DNA of 64,000 nucleotides from Cherax quadricarinatus (taxonomy: Eukaryota > Arthropoda > Malacostraca > Decapoda > Parastacidae). This document shows, piece after piece, positions 21,301 to 31,485 of the stretch. How positions within the stretch are numbered: the stretch's first letter is position 1; every line of letters begins with the position of its first letter. Where the stretch lies: positions 7,381,619-7,445,618 of the forward strand of contig NC_091357.1 in the NCBI RefSeq assembly GCF_038502225.1. The letters are read 5' to 3'. The position numbers and the translations under genes are program-made. The notes beneath the pieces were generated by a model. It had not been told where the DNA came from, did no database searches, and saw only the letters and a program-made list of their open reading frames with translations.

Positions 21301-23363
21301 CAAAAGTAGCATTTCAACAGTAACATTATAACAGTAACAATACAACAGTAGCAGTACTACAGTATCATTACAACAGTATTATTATAACAGTAACATCACA
21401 ACAGTAACACTGCAACAGTAACACCACAACAGCAACACCACAACAGCAACACCAACAGTAATACTACAACAGTAACACCACAACAGTATCACTACAATAG
21501 TAACACGACAACAGTAGCATTGCAACAGTAACACCACAACAGTAACACTTTCAACAGTAACACCACAACAGTAGCACAACAGTATCATCAGAACAATTAC
21601 ATTACAACAGTATCACTACAATAGTAACACCACAACAGTAGCATTACAACAGTAACACCACAACAGTAGTATAACAGTAACACCACAACAGTAGTATTAT
21701 AACAGTAACACAACAGTAACTCAGCAGTAACACAACAGTAACACAACAGAAACACTTCAACAGTAACGCCAAAACAGTAACACCACAACAGTAACACCAC
21801 AACAGTAACATCACAACAGTAACACCACAAGAGTAACATCACAACAGTAACACCACAAGAGTAACATCACAACAGTAACACTACAACAGTAACATCACAA
21901 CAGTAACATCACAACAGCACCACAATAATATCACAACAGTAACACAACAGTAACATCACAACAGTAACACTACAACAGTAACACCACAAGAGTAACACCA
22001 GAACAGTAACACCACAAGAGTAACACTACAACAGTAACATCACAACAGTAACACCACAAGAGTAACATCACAACAGTAACGTCACATCAGTAACATCACA
22101 AGAGTAACACCACAACAGTAACACCACAACAGTAACGTCACAACAGTAACACCACAACAGTAACGTCACAACAGTAACATTACAAGAGTAACACAACAGT
22201 AACACCACAACAGTAACGTCACAACAGTAACACCACAACAGTAACATCACAACAGTAGCGTCACAACAATAACGTCACAACAGTAACACCACAAGAGGAA
22301 CATTACTACAGTAACATCACAACAGTAACACCACAAGAGTAGCACTACAACAGTAACATCACAACAGTAGCACCACAAGAGTAACATCACAAGCGTAACA
22401 CCACAAGAGTAACACAATAACGTCACAACAGTAACTCACAACAGTAACACAATAGTAACATCACAACAGTAACATCTCAACAGTAACACCACAAGAGTAA
22501 CACTACTACAGTAACACCACAACAGCAACACGACAACAGTAACGTCACAACAGTAACACCACAACAGCAACACCACAACAGTAACGTCACAACAGTAACA
22601 CAACAGCAACACCACAACAATAACGTCACAACAGTAACACCACAAAGCAACAACAGTAACGTCACAACAGTAACACCACAAGAGTAACATCACAACAGTA
22701 ACACCACAACAGTAACACAACAGTAACATCACAACAGTAACACCACAACAGTAACACAACAGTAACATCACAACAGTAACACCACAACATTAACATCACA
22801 ACAGTAACACCACAACAGTAACATCACAACAGTAACACCACAACAGTAACATCACAACAGTGACATCACAACAGTAACACCGCAACAGTAACATCACAAC
22901 AGTAACACAGCAACAGTAACATCACAACAGTAACACCGCAACAGTAACATCACAACAGTAACACCACAACAGTAACATCACAACAGTAACACCACAACAG
23001 TAACATCACAACAGTAACATCACAACAGTAACATCACAACAGTAACACCACAACAGTAACACCATAACAGTAACACCACAACAGTAACATCACAACAGTA
23101 ACACCGCAACAGTAACATCACAACAGTTACACCGCAACAGTAACATCACAACAGTAACAACACAACAGTAACATCACAACAGTAACACCACAACTAACAT
23201 CACAACAGTAACATCACAACAGTAACACCACAACAGTAACACCACAACAGTAACATCACAACAGTAACATCACAACAGTAACACCACAACAGTAACACCA
23301 CAACAGTAACATCACAACAGTAACACCACAACAGTAACACCATAACAGTAACACAGTAACACA
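21301..23363. repeat. 14-bp minisatellite, about 140 units
   Basis: Unit CACAACAGTAACAC, with variants ATC for ACC and CAAGAG for CAACAG. A 28-bp dimer (ACACCACAACAGTAACATCA then CAACAGTA) dominates the right half, 22780-23350. It looks like a diverged relative of the 28-bp array on its left (ACAACAGTGACAT half-unit). Repeated Val/Leu/Cys/Tyr frames on the minus strand are artefacts. Confidence 0.95.
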
Positions 23364-23758
23364 TCCTAGCTGTTAATTAAGATAATTACCTTAAAACATT
23401 TTAAATAATTTCAATTATACTTATTGCAGCAACAGTTATCTTTTATCATCATTAACTTCATTTTTTTCCAAATTCCCGCCCGTTAACAGACGCGTCCCGT
23501 TAATGTACTTGGTCTGTTTTTCCTTCCTCCGTTCCTGGTTAACAGGAATGGGAAGAGGGAGGTTAATTCCAGGGAGCAAAGGGTTAATTCCAGGTGGCAG
23601 GGGGGAATATTCCAGGTGGGAATACGACGGGGGGGGGGGGGAGGCGGTCCAGATGGTCGGGAATCCTAGGTGTTGGTAGTGGGGTTGTGGCCCTTGTAGT
23701 GTGTCTCATTATAGGCCGTTGGGGGGGCGTTTTTCTTGGGTAATTTTCTGTTTCTTTA

Positions 23759-23760
<2 letters not shown>
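23364..23760. other. unassigned spacer with a G12 run
   Basis: Contains a degenerate ~20-bp GGTTAATTCCAGG repeat (23560-23620) and a run of about 12 G at 23630-23641. No gene seen. Confidence 0.5.

Positions 23761-23838
<78 letters not shown>
23761..23838. repeat. (TC)n microsatellite
   Basis: About 78 bp of pure TC followed by a T12 run. Confidence 0.98.
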
Positions 23839-23844
<6 letters not shown>

Positions 23845-24039
23845 TTTTTTTTACACAGGGTTTAGGAAGGTTAGGTTAAGGATTCCTAACTTTATTGGCA
23901 AGCTAAGAGCTGTTACCTACATCAGCTCATTTGAAAGCATTTTTATTGTTATGAGACATACAAGTTGGGAACAGGATGAAGTTGGAGCCATCTGTGGGCC
24001 AGCATTTTCATCTGATCAACTGACTTTATCTCGGTGACA

Positions 24040-25165
24040 TCATAATGCTGTAACGAATGTGTTCCAGACTCGAGTCATCCTGGGGATAAATGATCTCAGA
24101 TGAAGTGATGTTCTGGAGAAGGGTACAGCCAGAGTGAAGTTGCTGCTTTCTGCCCGTCTTGTGGTATAGAAACTTGCCTCACGCTGTCCTCGAAGTGGAT
24201 CCAAGTGTGGTACTTTGACACTATTGGCCTTGTACATAACAGTAAAGCCACCCACATCCCTCCTATGTTGAAGGCTCTGCTGAAATAAATTTATCCAGGA
24301 TTGGTCCAGGCGAGGCATGAGACGTCTTGCTCTGTTCCCTACTCTGTTAAGCAGTCGCAGATAAGAGGGGGGGGGGGCAGGCGAACCAAGAAAGTGGAGC
24401 ATACTCAAGGTGTGAGCGTACTTGTGCCTCGTACAAAATCTTGCAACCACTGCTGTCAACCAGGTGCGAGATACGGCGAAGTGCTGTAAGCTTCCTGGCT
24501 GCCATGTTTGCAAGATTTACAACATGGTTTTTCATGGTCAGTTTGGCGTCAGATTTCTCCCCAAGGATATCAGCTTCTTCCCCAGGTGCTAACACCCTCC
24601 CATTCATGCTTACTACTGCACCGGCATTACCATCATAGTGCCTAGAGATCATCATCATTTGTGTTTTCTCAGGTGCAAATGTTACTTGCCATCTATTTCC
24701 CCAAGCTGATACAGCTCTTAGCCGGTGATTGATGTAGCTTAGAGCAGCTGGCATTTCTTCTCTTGGATAAGTGCATGTCAGTGTACAGTCGTCTGCATAT
24801 GCATGGGATTCTAGGATGAGATAAAGAAGGTCACTGAAGTAGACATTCCATAACAATGGACCCAGCACGCTTCCTTGTGGAACACTTGCCCCAATAGGAT
24901 GTCTTGCTGATTCCGTTCCATTGAGAACTACCCTTAGAGAGCTACCATGAAGGTAATCACTGAGAAGACATAGCGTAGAGCCTGCAATTCCCAGTGCTTG
25001 AAGTTTTGCTAAGAGGCCCTGGTGCCACACCCGGTAGAAAGCACCAGCAGTGTCCAGTGCTACCACACAGCTGACTTCGGATTCATCCAGTGTCTGGTGC
25101 CACTTAGTGGAGAGGTTTAACAACAGATCCTGAAGCCATATTGACGGTCACAAAGTAGTGAGTGA
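24040..25165 (-). pseudogene. non-LTR retrotransposon reverse transcriptase (LINE, Jockey/CR1-like), frameshifted
   Basis: Reverse transcriptase of a LINE, which would copy element RNA at a nicked target. Reading on the minus strand: CDRQYGFR (near 25150-25135), a frame change, then a main open stretch from 25123 to about 24380. It contains the motif A region (ALDTAGAF, with the following FYRVWH where relatives usually have FDxVWH), the GASVPQGSVLGPLLWNVYF block and the catalytic box AYADDC about 110 residues in. A second frame change lies at the G-run near 24367, after which SYLRLLNRVGNRARRL and the C-terminal RVWNTFVTAL region continue to 24040. The catalytic aspartates I can see (ALD and YADD) are kept; the frameshifts kill the gene. 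There is no endonuclease domain: upstream sequence to 25370 is open but unrecognised. The clade call is from motif similarity only. Confidence 0.9.
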
Positions 25166-25464
25166 TAGTCAAAAAACTGTCATTTGTCTTGAGATTGTTA
25201 GATTTGAGAAGGAAATGCACCTCTTCGTGCCTTATTGTCACCACTGACAGTTTTGACACAGTTCTTGCAGCTAGCCAAGGAGGGTCCCTTGCTGGATCAG
25301 GAACTTGCATTTTGGTAGCAGTGTTCGGCAGAGAGGTCCGCTTTCTCTTGAATACTAGTGGTGGTCCCATCCTGTCGATTTAGAGGTGAAAGGAGTTCAT
25401 CAGGCAAATAACCTTGTCTATCCCTGACCAGGGACCACCAGGTTTTGGAGCCTACCCTACCTGA

Positions 25465-25518
25465 TGCTCTCTCTCTCTCTCTCTCTCTCTGTCTATATAT
25501 ATATATATATATATATAT
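25465..25518. repeat. (CT)n-(TA)n microsatellite
   Basis: CT run (25466-25490) followed by GTC and then a TA run. Confidence 0.95.
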
Positions 25519-25721
25519 GCGATTAATGCAATAAGATCACAGTAAACAGGTGATTTCAGAATATGCAAAACAACCACATAGTTCCTTGATAATGTGAGTA
25601 GTCACGAAAGTGTGTGTGTGTGTGTATATCTTTATCTCTCTGTCTTTCTCTCAGCTACCACCACCGTCAGTGCTAATGATCATTGTGGTACCTTATTTAA
25701 CGTACTAATTATGTTATTAGC

Positions 25722-25834
25722 CACGGACGTTTGAACTAGGAAGTTACCTGATTGTCATAACACGGACGTTTGAACTAGGAAGTTATCTGATTGTCATAAC
25801 ACGGACGTTTGAACTAGGACGTTACCTGATTGTA
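25722..25834. repeat. 39-bp tandem repeat, about 3 units
   Basis: Unit core CACGGACGTTTGAACTAGGA then AGTTACCTGATTGTCATAA. A fourth, strongly diverged unit may follow (GGAACAGAAATG near 25837). Confidence 0.9.
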
Positions 25835-25971
25835 GGAACAGAAATGTTCATCCTTGGAATATTCCTGATTGTGGAAACATGGATGTGCTCCTCGTTGCTG
25901 CTGGCAGCGGTACATGAGTAAATGAGTTGTATACACTATATAAATACCGTGTACGTACGCTTCCGTGGGTT

Positions 25972-26222
25972 GTGCTCACCTAATTGTGGTTGCAGGGGTC
26001 GAGACTCAGCTCCTGGCCCCGCCTCTTCACTGATCGCTACTAGGTCCTCTCCCTCTCTGCTTCCTGAGCTTTGTCATACCTCTTCTTAAAACTATGTATG
26101 GTTCCTGCCTCCACTACTTCACTTGCTAGGCTATTCCACTTCCTGACGACTCTATGACTGAAGAAATACTTCCTAACGTCCCTGTGACTCGTCTGAGTCT
26201 TCAGCTTCCAGTTGTAACCCCT
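25972..26222 (-). pseudogene. LINE ORF2 3'-end fragment (copy A)
   Basis: This is the last ~80 codons of a non-LTR retrotransposon reverse transcriptase. The minus strand is open through the fragment although it has no start codon: YNWKLKTQTSHRDVRKYFF, then SHRVVRKWNSL, then SFKKRYDKA, ending in GPGAESRPLQPQLGE. The KYFFSxRVVxxWNxL block and the SFKKxxDK block are the familiar end of many LINE polyproteins. It is 5'-truncated and lies tail-to-head next to copy B in the same orientation. It is a different family from the reverse transcriptase at 24040. Confidence 0.85.
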
Positions 26223-26243
26223 GTGATCGTGTTATGTGTGTGT

Positions 26244-26745
26244 GTACTCATTAGTGGTTGCAGTGGTCGAGTCACATCTGGCCCCGCTCCTTGTCGCTAC
26301 TAGGTTCACTCTCTCCCTCCTCCATGAGCTTTATCATACTTCTTCTTAAAACTGTGTATGGATTCTGCCTCCACTATATCACTCTCTAGATTGTTCCACT
26401 TCCTAACAACTCTTTGACTTAAGAAATACTTCCTAACATCCCTGTAACTCATCTGAGTCTTCAACTTCCAATTGTTACTGTGTCCCATCTCTGAAACATC
26501 CTGTCGCTATCCACCCTGTCGATTCCTCTCAGTATTTTATATATCGTTATCATGTCCTCTCTATCCTGTCCTCCAGTGCCGTCAGGTCGATTTCCCATAA
26601 CCTCTCCTCGTAGAACATGCCCTATAGCTCCGGGACTAGTCTTGTTGCAAACCTTTACACTTTCTCTAATTTCTTGACGTACTTGACCAGGTGTGGGTTC
26701 CAGACTGGTTGCTGGATTCTCCAATATGGGCCTCACGTACATGGC
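26244..26745 (-). pseudogene. LINE ORF2 3'-end fragment (copy B)
   Basis: A longer copy of the same LINE 3' end as at 25972. On the minus strand: MYVRPILE, a frame change, then WNPHLVKYVKKLEKV-type sequence in another frame, a further frame change, then IYKILRGIDRVDSDRMFQRW, the NNWKLKTQ block, VVRKWNNL and SFKKKYDKA, with a stop where copy A reads on. The block order matches the thumb and C-terminal region of LINE reverse transcriptases. Several frameshifts and stops make it dead. A GT run lies directly at each end (26233-26242 and 26751-26762). Confidence 0.85.
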
Positions 26746-26750
26746 GTACA

Positions 26751-26823
26751 GTGTGTGTGTGTGTACTTGCATGTGTGTTGTGTACTTGTATGTGTGTTGT
26801 GTGTGTGTACTTGTATGTGTGTG
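26751..26823. repeat. GT-rich microsatellite
   Basis: Interrupted GTGTGTGT / GTACTTGTAT repeat next to LINE copy B. Confidence 0.85.
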
Positions 26824-26829
26824 TGGATT

Positions 26830-27235
26830 ATACAAGACAAAAACAGTTTGCAGATATCAGTACTACTAACAAATTAGGGAAATATGTGGTCATAGCAACG
26901 TAATCCATTTGGTGGTGGTCGTCTAGTTCCAGACCTGTCAGACACCACTATATTTTTCCCGGAGTTGAGATTGAATTTATGGTCTGATTGATGGACGCAA
27001 CTTGCTAGAGGTGATACATGGTGCACAGGCAATGATTGATGAATGACGATATTGCCCTGTAAAGAGAGTGAAAAGGGAAAATGTAAAAGAGAGAGAAAGG
27101 GGGAATAGGGAGGGAAGGAAGAATGATGGAGAGAAGGAAGGAGTGATGGGAGGGAAAGGAAGAGTAATATGGAAGGGAAGGAAAAGACATAGGAATAAGG
27201 AAAGGTAAGACCCATGTGGAACAGTTAGGTGTCTA
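26830..27235. other. unassigned spacer with purine-rich stretch
   Basis: Includes a GGAAGG/GAGGGA-rich segment (about 27060-27200) that produces Ser/Pro/Leu frames on the minus strand. No gene seen. Confidence 0.5.
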
Positions 27236-27415
27236 TTCCGAAACGTTTCGCCTACACAGTAGGCTTCTTTAGTCTAACATAGAAGAGGCAGGAGTAGAGA
27301 TGTGAAGACGATGTAATCAGTTCATCACCCTTGAAGAGGTAGCGTTAAGGTGATCAGTCCCTCGCCTGGAGAAGGGTTTTGCTCCATTCTTCCTTGAAGT
27401 GGTTCCTCTTCAAGG
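27236..27415 (-). mobile_element. Penelope-like terminal fragment with hammerhead-like core
   Basis: On the minus strand near 27239-27277: CTAAAGAAG, hairpin GCCTACTGTGTAGGC, then GAAACG. The stem is perfect and the GAAAC strand is intact, but the first core strand is altered from CTGATGA. Adjacent sequence (GATCAGTCCCTCGCCTGGAG at 27352) also appears at about 50798 and as the seed of the 16630 minisatellite. Confidence 0.55.
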
Positions 27416-27427
27416 TCCTTCTCTTCC

Positions 27428-27570
27428 GAGCACTGCATAAATAAGCTTATTTAGGTACAAGTACATACAAAAACAGTTCAACAGATCATTATACATAGTA
27501 ACATATGTGTAAATTATCCACCAGGATAACCCGGAAATGTTAAAATAACTTATTTCCACTGGGGTCTTTG
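27428..27570. repeat. dispersed repeat X, copy 1
   Basis: Aligns over about 135 bp with 59531-59661: shared blocks AGTACA, ATAAATACAGTT-like, CATATGTGTA, ATTACC/ATTATCC, CCATTGGGGTC/CCACTGGGGTC. No coding potential. A non-autonomous element of unknown class. Confidence 0.7.
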
Positions 27571-27649
27571 CGTCAACCTAAACACACACACAACCATAAG
27601 TGTTACAACACCGACAAGTTGATGAGTTGTGTGTGTGAAATAATTGCAG

Positions 27650-27700
27650 TATTAACGAAATGTTAATCCTGCCTTGCAGGGTTCATCAGTCTAATACACA
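27650..27700 (-). ncRNA. degenerate hammerhead-like core
   Basis: On the minus strand: GACTGATGAACCCTGCAAGG, CAGGATTAACATTTCG. The first core strand CTGATGA is intact and stem II (CCTGC/GCAGG) pairs, but the GAAAC strand is replaced by TTAAC, so cleavage is not expected. Confidence 0.45.
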
Positions 27701-28042
27701 GATAAATTACTATCCTGGAGACAAAGACGACTTGGGAAAGTAGTTTGAGGTAAGCAGTCCCTGAGCTTTGGTGAAAATCGGTTCGACATTATGACGTATA
27801 ATGCTTGCTTCCCAGTTTTGCGTCATAATCATTTTTCACGTTTTTAGATGCCAGTCCCATTTCAGAATTATTTTTGTAAATTATTAAAAGGTTTGGTTCG
27901 AAGTCCCTGGATCATAAGTTCTCAGTACAAGAAGCCGTCCCTGAAGACCTCTGTTCTTGAAGTCCCTGGGTGGTATAAACCTTGGTAATAAACTCCGATA
28001 AATTGGTTTAGAAAGACACGTAAGCAAACACTAGGACATATT

Positions 28043-28080
28043 AGAAAACGTTTCGGTCCTGGGACCTTGATCACTTCTAA
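28043..28080 (-). ncRNA. degenerate hammerhead-like core
   Basis: On the minus strand: GTGATCA, a perfect short hairpin GGTCCCAGGACC, then GAAACG. Stem II and the GAAAC strand are intact; the CTGATGA strand is altered at two positions. Confidence 0.45.
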
Positions 28081-28150
28081 CATACAGAGGTTTAAAACAC
28101 GGTATAATAGGCGAAGAGTGAGGTGTGAGTGACGCATGGTGACCTGAAGA

Positions 28151-28432
28151 ATGGAAATATAAACACAAATGCAGTATAATGTGATCCTTTATTGACAACG
28201 TTTCACCCACACAGTGGGCTTTTTCAAGTCACACACGGATCTACCTGGGGTTGGAAGGTACGGGAGTATTTATAGTTCAGAATGTTGAGGTCAGGTGGAG
28301 AATGCTGCATCTGATGATCTACCGGGTGGGGTTATAGAGTCTTGGGTAGCCAGACAACGTTTCACCCACTGTGTGGGTGAAACGTTGTCAATAAAGGATC
28401 ACATTATACTGCATTTGTGTTTATATTTCCAT
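28151..28432. mobile_element. fold-back module with perfect 60-bp inverted arms (copy 2)
   Basis: 28151-28210 and 28373-28432 are exact reverse complements, 60 of 60 bases by eye, around a 162-bp centre. In addition 28353-28369 and 28373-28389 form a 17-bp perfect palindrome (GTGGGTGAAACGTTGTC and its complement) with a TGT loop. Each arm holds a CCCAC-hairpin plus GAAAC segment like hammerhead stem II and its 3' core strand, pointing outward on opposite strands. It lies about 110 bp from the Penelope-like endonuclease fragment. Its outer edge shares GTGTCGGTATT and TATACCATT with sequence near 61528. Confidence 0.8.
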
Positions 28433-28544
28433 TGTGTCGGTATTTTATACCATTTATTTCCGACCTGAAGAATACCATATTAGGATGAGGACGGGTAGAC
28501 GATGGGATCATGTGACTCCTGTGTTGCTGGGTAGGTGGTGCTTT

Positions 28545-29056
28545 GCCTAGTTGAGTATCATGTATGCTAATATTTTAGAAATTTTGTGGTTTACAGTGTT
28601 ACGCTCTGTGGTGTCAGTGACGGCGATTAGCGAGGCTTCCAGACATCGTCGGCGTCTAAGGTCTTGTTCGGTGAGTACGAGTCGTGCCTCATCCCAATTC
28701 ATCAAATGTCCCGTGGAGTCTCTGTGGAAGACACAAGCGTACCTTCAGTCGTCTCTGTTGCTGGCATTTCGATGTTCGTTGAGGCAGACCGAAAGATCTC
28801 TGCCTGTTTCGCCTACATATTTCTTGGGACAGTACCCACATGGAATGGTGTAGACACCCGCTGTGGAAGTTAGAGGTGTGGGGCTACGTTTCATAGTGAG
28901 GTCGTCGATAGATGATATGTTTATGGGGTAAATATTTATATTACTCTTAGTAAGTGCCTGGCGAGTATTTGTAGCAATATCACTACACGGGAGCACTGTA
29001 AACTGCTTAGAGGACTGTTCCCAGGGGGGGGGGGTGGGTTGGGGATATCTAAGCAT
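28545..29056 (-). pseudogene. Penelope-like element GIY-YIG endonuclease fragment
   Basis: Penelope-like retroelements carry a C-terminal GIY-YIG nuclease that nicks the target for reverse transcription. On the minus strand the open stretch has GVYTIPCGYCPKKYVGETGR (the GVY...YVG pair defining GIY-YIG, with the CxxC of Penelope-type enzymes) and then LNEHRNA. An in-frame TGA follows near 28742, and the frame continues with VFHRDSTGHLMNWDEARLV, RRRRCLEASLI and NHKISKILAYMI, matching the usual end of these proteins. The upstream reverse transcriptase is absent. The stop codon and the 5' truncation make it a fragment. It is the coding partner expected for the hammerhead-like termini around it. 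Confidence 0.88.
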
Positions 29057-29127
29057 AGCCTCAGCGTCTTAATACCCAGTTAGTATATCTTTCTGTTGTG
29101 ATAAAATATTGTAAGAAGACTTTCTCT

Positions 29128-29185
29128 GCAGAACACACGATGTTTCGCCCAACGACGAGACTTTCTCGTCAGTACATAGCACACG
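29128..29185 (-). ncRNA. degenerate hammerhead-like core
   Basis: On the minus strand: CTGACGAG (allowed at the variable core position), a short inverted repeat GACGAGA / TCTCGTC, then GGGCGAAACATCG. The order of core strands fits, but stem II does not pair properly below its first base pair. It lies just upstream of the endonuclease fragment on the same strand. Confidence 0.4.
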
Positions 29186-29221
29186 CAACACCTTACATGT
29201 TTGAAGGATGATTTCAGGGGT

Positions 29222-29242
29222 TAACCTCCCCCCCCCCACCCC
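29222..29242. repeat. C-rich homopolymer tract
   Basis: A run of about 9 C with nearby CCACCCCAC. A matching G9 run lies at 29024-29032. Confidence 0.7.
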
Positions 29243-29429
29243 ACGGTAAGGTCCCAGACCAGACCTTCTAGTGACCTTGTGTAGAAAAAAGATGGCGAGG
29301 GTGGAGGCAGGCTGTTGGGTCACTGATACAACGTTTCCCACGATTTTCTATAGAGTCTAGGTACAAGTTTTGCTGTGCAGAATGCTCCTCTGACTCTGTT
29401 CTATGGTATTGGAAGTCGATATGCATGTG

Positions 29430-29540
29430 CTTATTTTTCTTTTTCTGCTTTTCTCGTTTTTTCCGTTCTTGTTTCTTTCTTTCTTTTTTTCTTTCTTTCT
29501 TTCTTTCTTTCTTCTTCTTCTTCTTCTTCTTCTTCTTCTT
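29430..29540. repeat. (CTTT)n-(TTC)n polypyrimidine microsatellite
   Basis: CTTT repeats (29470-29512) pass into CTT triplets (29512-29540). The minus strand reads Lys/Glu runs, an artefact. Confidence 0.95.
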
Positions 29541-29723
29541 GAGTGTGGGTGTAGTCAGGCCAGACAAGACTCTCTCCCTTCCTCAAAAATTTACGTTGAA
29601 TCAAAACTTGCCGTAATCTGTATAAATTAATAATTGCTCTGTTTATCTCCATAGTTACTAATATTGACAGAGTAAACACGCAGAATTAACTAATAAATTG
29701 CATTGAAAGGAAAATGAATATTT

Positions 29724-29726
<3 letters not shown>

Positions 29727-29761
<35 letters not shown>
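29727..29761. repeat. (GA)n microsatellite
   Basis: About 34 bp of pure GA. Confidence 0.97.
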
Positions 29762-29764
<3 letters not shown>

Positions 29765-29817
29765 GCAAGAATATGGAAGGGAATGAGAATGAAGACACGG
29801 GATAATAGGGGAACATT

Positions 29818-29870
29818 GTGTGTACTCGCCTATTTGTGGCGGCAGAGGTCGAGTCACAGCTCCTGATTTA
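29818..29870 (-). mobile_element. very short LINE 3'-end fragment (copy C)
   Basis: ACTCGCCTATTTGTGGCGGC then AGAGGTCGAGTCACAGCTCCTG matches the extreme 3' end of the LINE at 25972 and 36041 (ACTCACCTAATTGTGGTTGC, AGGGGTCGAG). Confidence 0.65.
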
Positions 29871-29873
29871 AGA

Positions 29874-30128
29874 AGACGTCAAGTGTTATTGCGTGTGTTA
29901 TAAAGACGTTAAGTGTTACTGTGTGTGTTATAAAGACGTCAAGTGTTACTGTGTGTGTTATAAAGACGTCAAGTGTTACTGTGTGTGTTATAAAGACGTC
30001 AAGTGTTACTGTGTGTGTTATAAAGACGTCAAGTGTTACTGTGTGTGTTATAAAGACGTCAAGTGTTACTGTGTGTGTTATAAAGACGTCAAGTGTTACT
30101 ATGTGTGTTATGTGTGTTATAAAGACGT
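29874..30128. repeat. 30-bp minisatellite, about 8.5 units
   Basis: Unit AGACGTCAAGTGTTACTGTG followed by TGTGTTATAA. Because 30 is divisible by 3, open frames extend through it. Each unit holds the palindrome GACGTC. The array is nearly uniform. Confidence 0.97.
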
Positions 30129-30261
30129 CTTACTGTTTATATTCTAAAGCCAAGTGTTTATATTACTTTGGTGTAAACATTGTGTGAGAGGTAATGTTGC
30201 AATGTGTAAGTAACTAGACGCAGGTTAAATATCCCTTATTAGTTATGTGATCTTTTTTATG

Positions 30262-30488
30262 AGCATCAGTTTGTGACACTTAAGATCACACTGGTGGATC
30301 TGATCCTCTTTCATTGTGACACTAGCATCACATTAGTGGATCTGGTCCTCTTTCATTGTGGCACTAAGATCACACTAGTGATCCTCTTTCATTGTTGTGA
30401 CATTAAGATAACACTAGTGGACCTGATCCACTTTCATTGTTGTGACATTAACATCAGAATAGAGGGTCTGATCCTCTTTCATTGTTGT
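30262..30488. repeat. ~48-bp degenerate tandem repeat, about 5 units
   Basis: Unit elements GTGACATTAAGATCACACTA, GTGGATCTGATCCTCTTTCA and TTGTT, with indels between units. Confidence 0.88.
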
Positions 30489-30750
30489 GCTTGTTGAGAT
30501 AACCGCTGACAGACATTTTGACGCATCTCTGGTGTATGGACAGACTGTCAGCTTCAGTCAAGTACATTGTCTAAGTATTGGCTTGGGCTCACTCTGGTGT
30601 ATCAGATGTACTTATCTTCAGTGTATCGGACTCGCCAGTCTCTACTATATTGCGTGGACTCTATACAAAGATTTGTGGACTCTGAATACTCCAGGATTGG
30701 ATGCACTTGGATTTGTCTCCACACTATATTTTGTGGAGTGTGACCACTTG

Positions 30751-30757
<7 letters not shown>
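30489..30757. other. unassigned spacer
   Basis: Contains loosely repeated CTCTGGTGTAT and GTGGACTCT words. No gene seen. Confidence 0.4.

Positions 30758-30826
<69 letters not shown>
30752..30826. repeat. (GT)n-(AT)n compound microsatellite
   Basis: GT run of about 17 bp followed by an AT run of about 58 bp. Confidence 0.97.
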
Positions 30827-30829
<3 letters not shown>

Positions 30830-30830
<1 letters not shown>

Positions 30831-31260
30831 AGAGAGAGAGATGGTAAGGATGAATTAGAAAATATAAAGGAAGACTGGTGGAACAGCAGAGAAAGGGAAA
30901 AGATAGAAAAGCCCCCACAGGAATGAGCGAATGAGGGAGTTAGTGGAAGGGAAACGGGGATAGGAAGTTTGGCAGGAAAGGAGGAGGGAAAGACGAAGGG
31001 AAGGTGGCTGACCGGCTGGCTAGGAGGGATATAAGGGAGGGTGGCTGAAAGGGACAGATGGAGGAAGGGAAGGTAGTTCAAAGGGAGAGATGGGGGGAGG
31101 GGGAAGGGTGGCTGAAAGGGAGGGATGGTGGAAGGGAAGGATAGAGAGAGGGAGGATGGCTGAAAGGGATAGATAGGGGAGAGACTGAGGGAGAGAGGAG
31201 GGTGGCAGAAAGGGAGAGATGGAGGGAGGGAGGCTGAAAGTGTGGAATGTAGGAAATTAA
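30830..31260. repeat. degenerate purine-rich repeat region
   Basis: GGCTGAAAGGGAGAGATGGAGG-like words recur at about 31042, 31111, 31162 and 31206 with variable spacing. Strong G+A bias on the plus strand. Confidence 0.7.
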
Positions 31261-31485
31261 TGAAGGTAGGGATTATAGAGAGAGTGAGAGTGATCTCTAT
31301 GACTGGTGTGAGGGGGAGGAGATGAGAGACTAATTACCCTGAGTTTGAATATTAGACCTTAAGAGAAGGCTGCACAAGACTAACACACTGTCCTGCCTGC
31401 AGTCACTTCAACCTCACCAGTTCTAACTCGGAGAATTGTGAGTCATAACTCAAGTGGATCAGTCATCCTCCAATACTTGAGTGTC

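Noticed and set aside
17810..23363. Telomere- or centromere-type satellite
   Set aside because: No TTAGG arthropod telomere repeat anywhere in the window, and the arrays are short minisatellites of many unrelated kinds rather than one dominant satellite.
29874..30128. GACGTC-containing 30-bp repeat, and TGACGTTA in the 28-bp array, as CREB-type enhancer clusters
   Set aside because: The full TGACGTCA site is not present, and any short motif in a repeat unit will be multiplied. There is no promoter or gene nearby.
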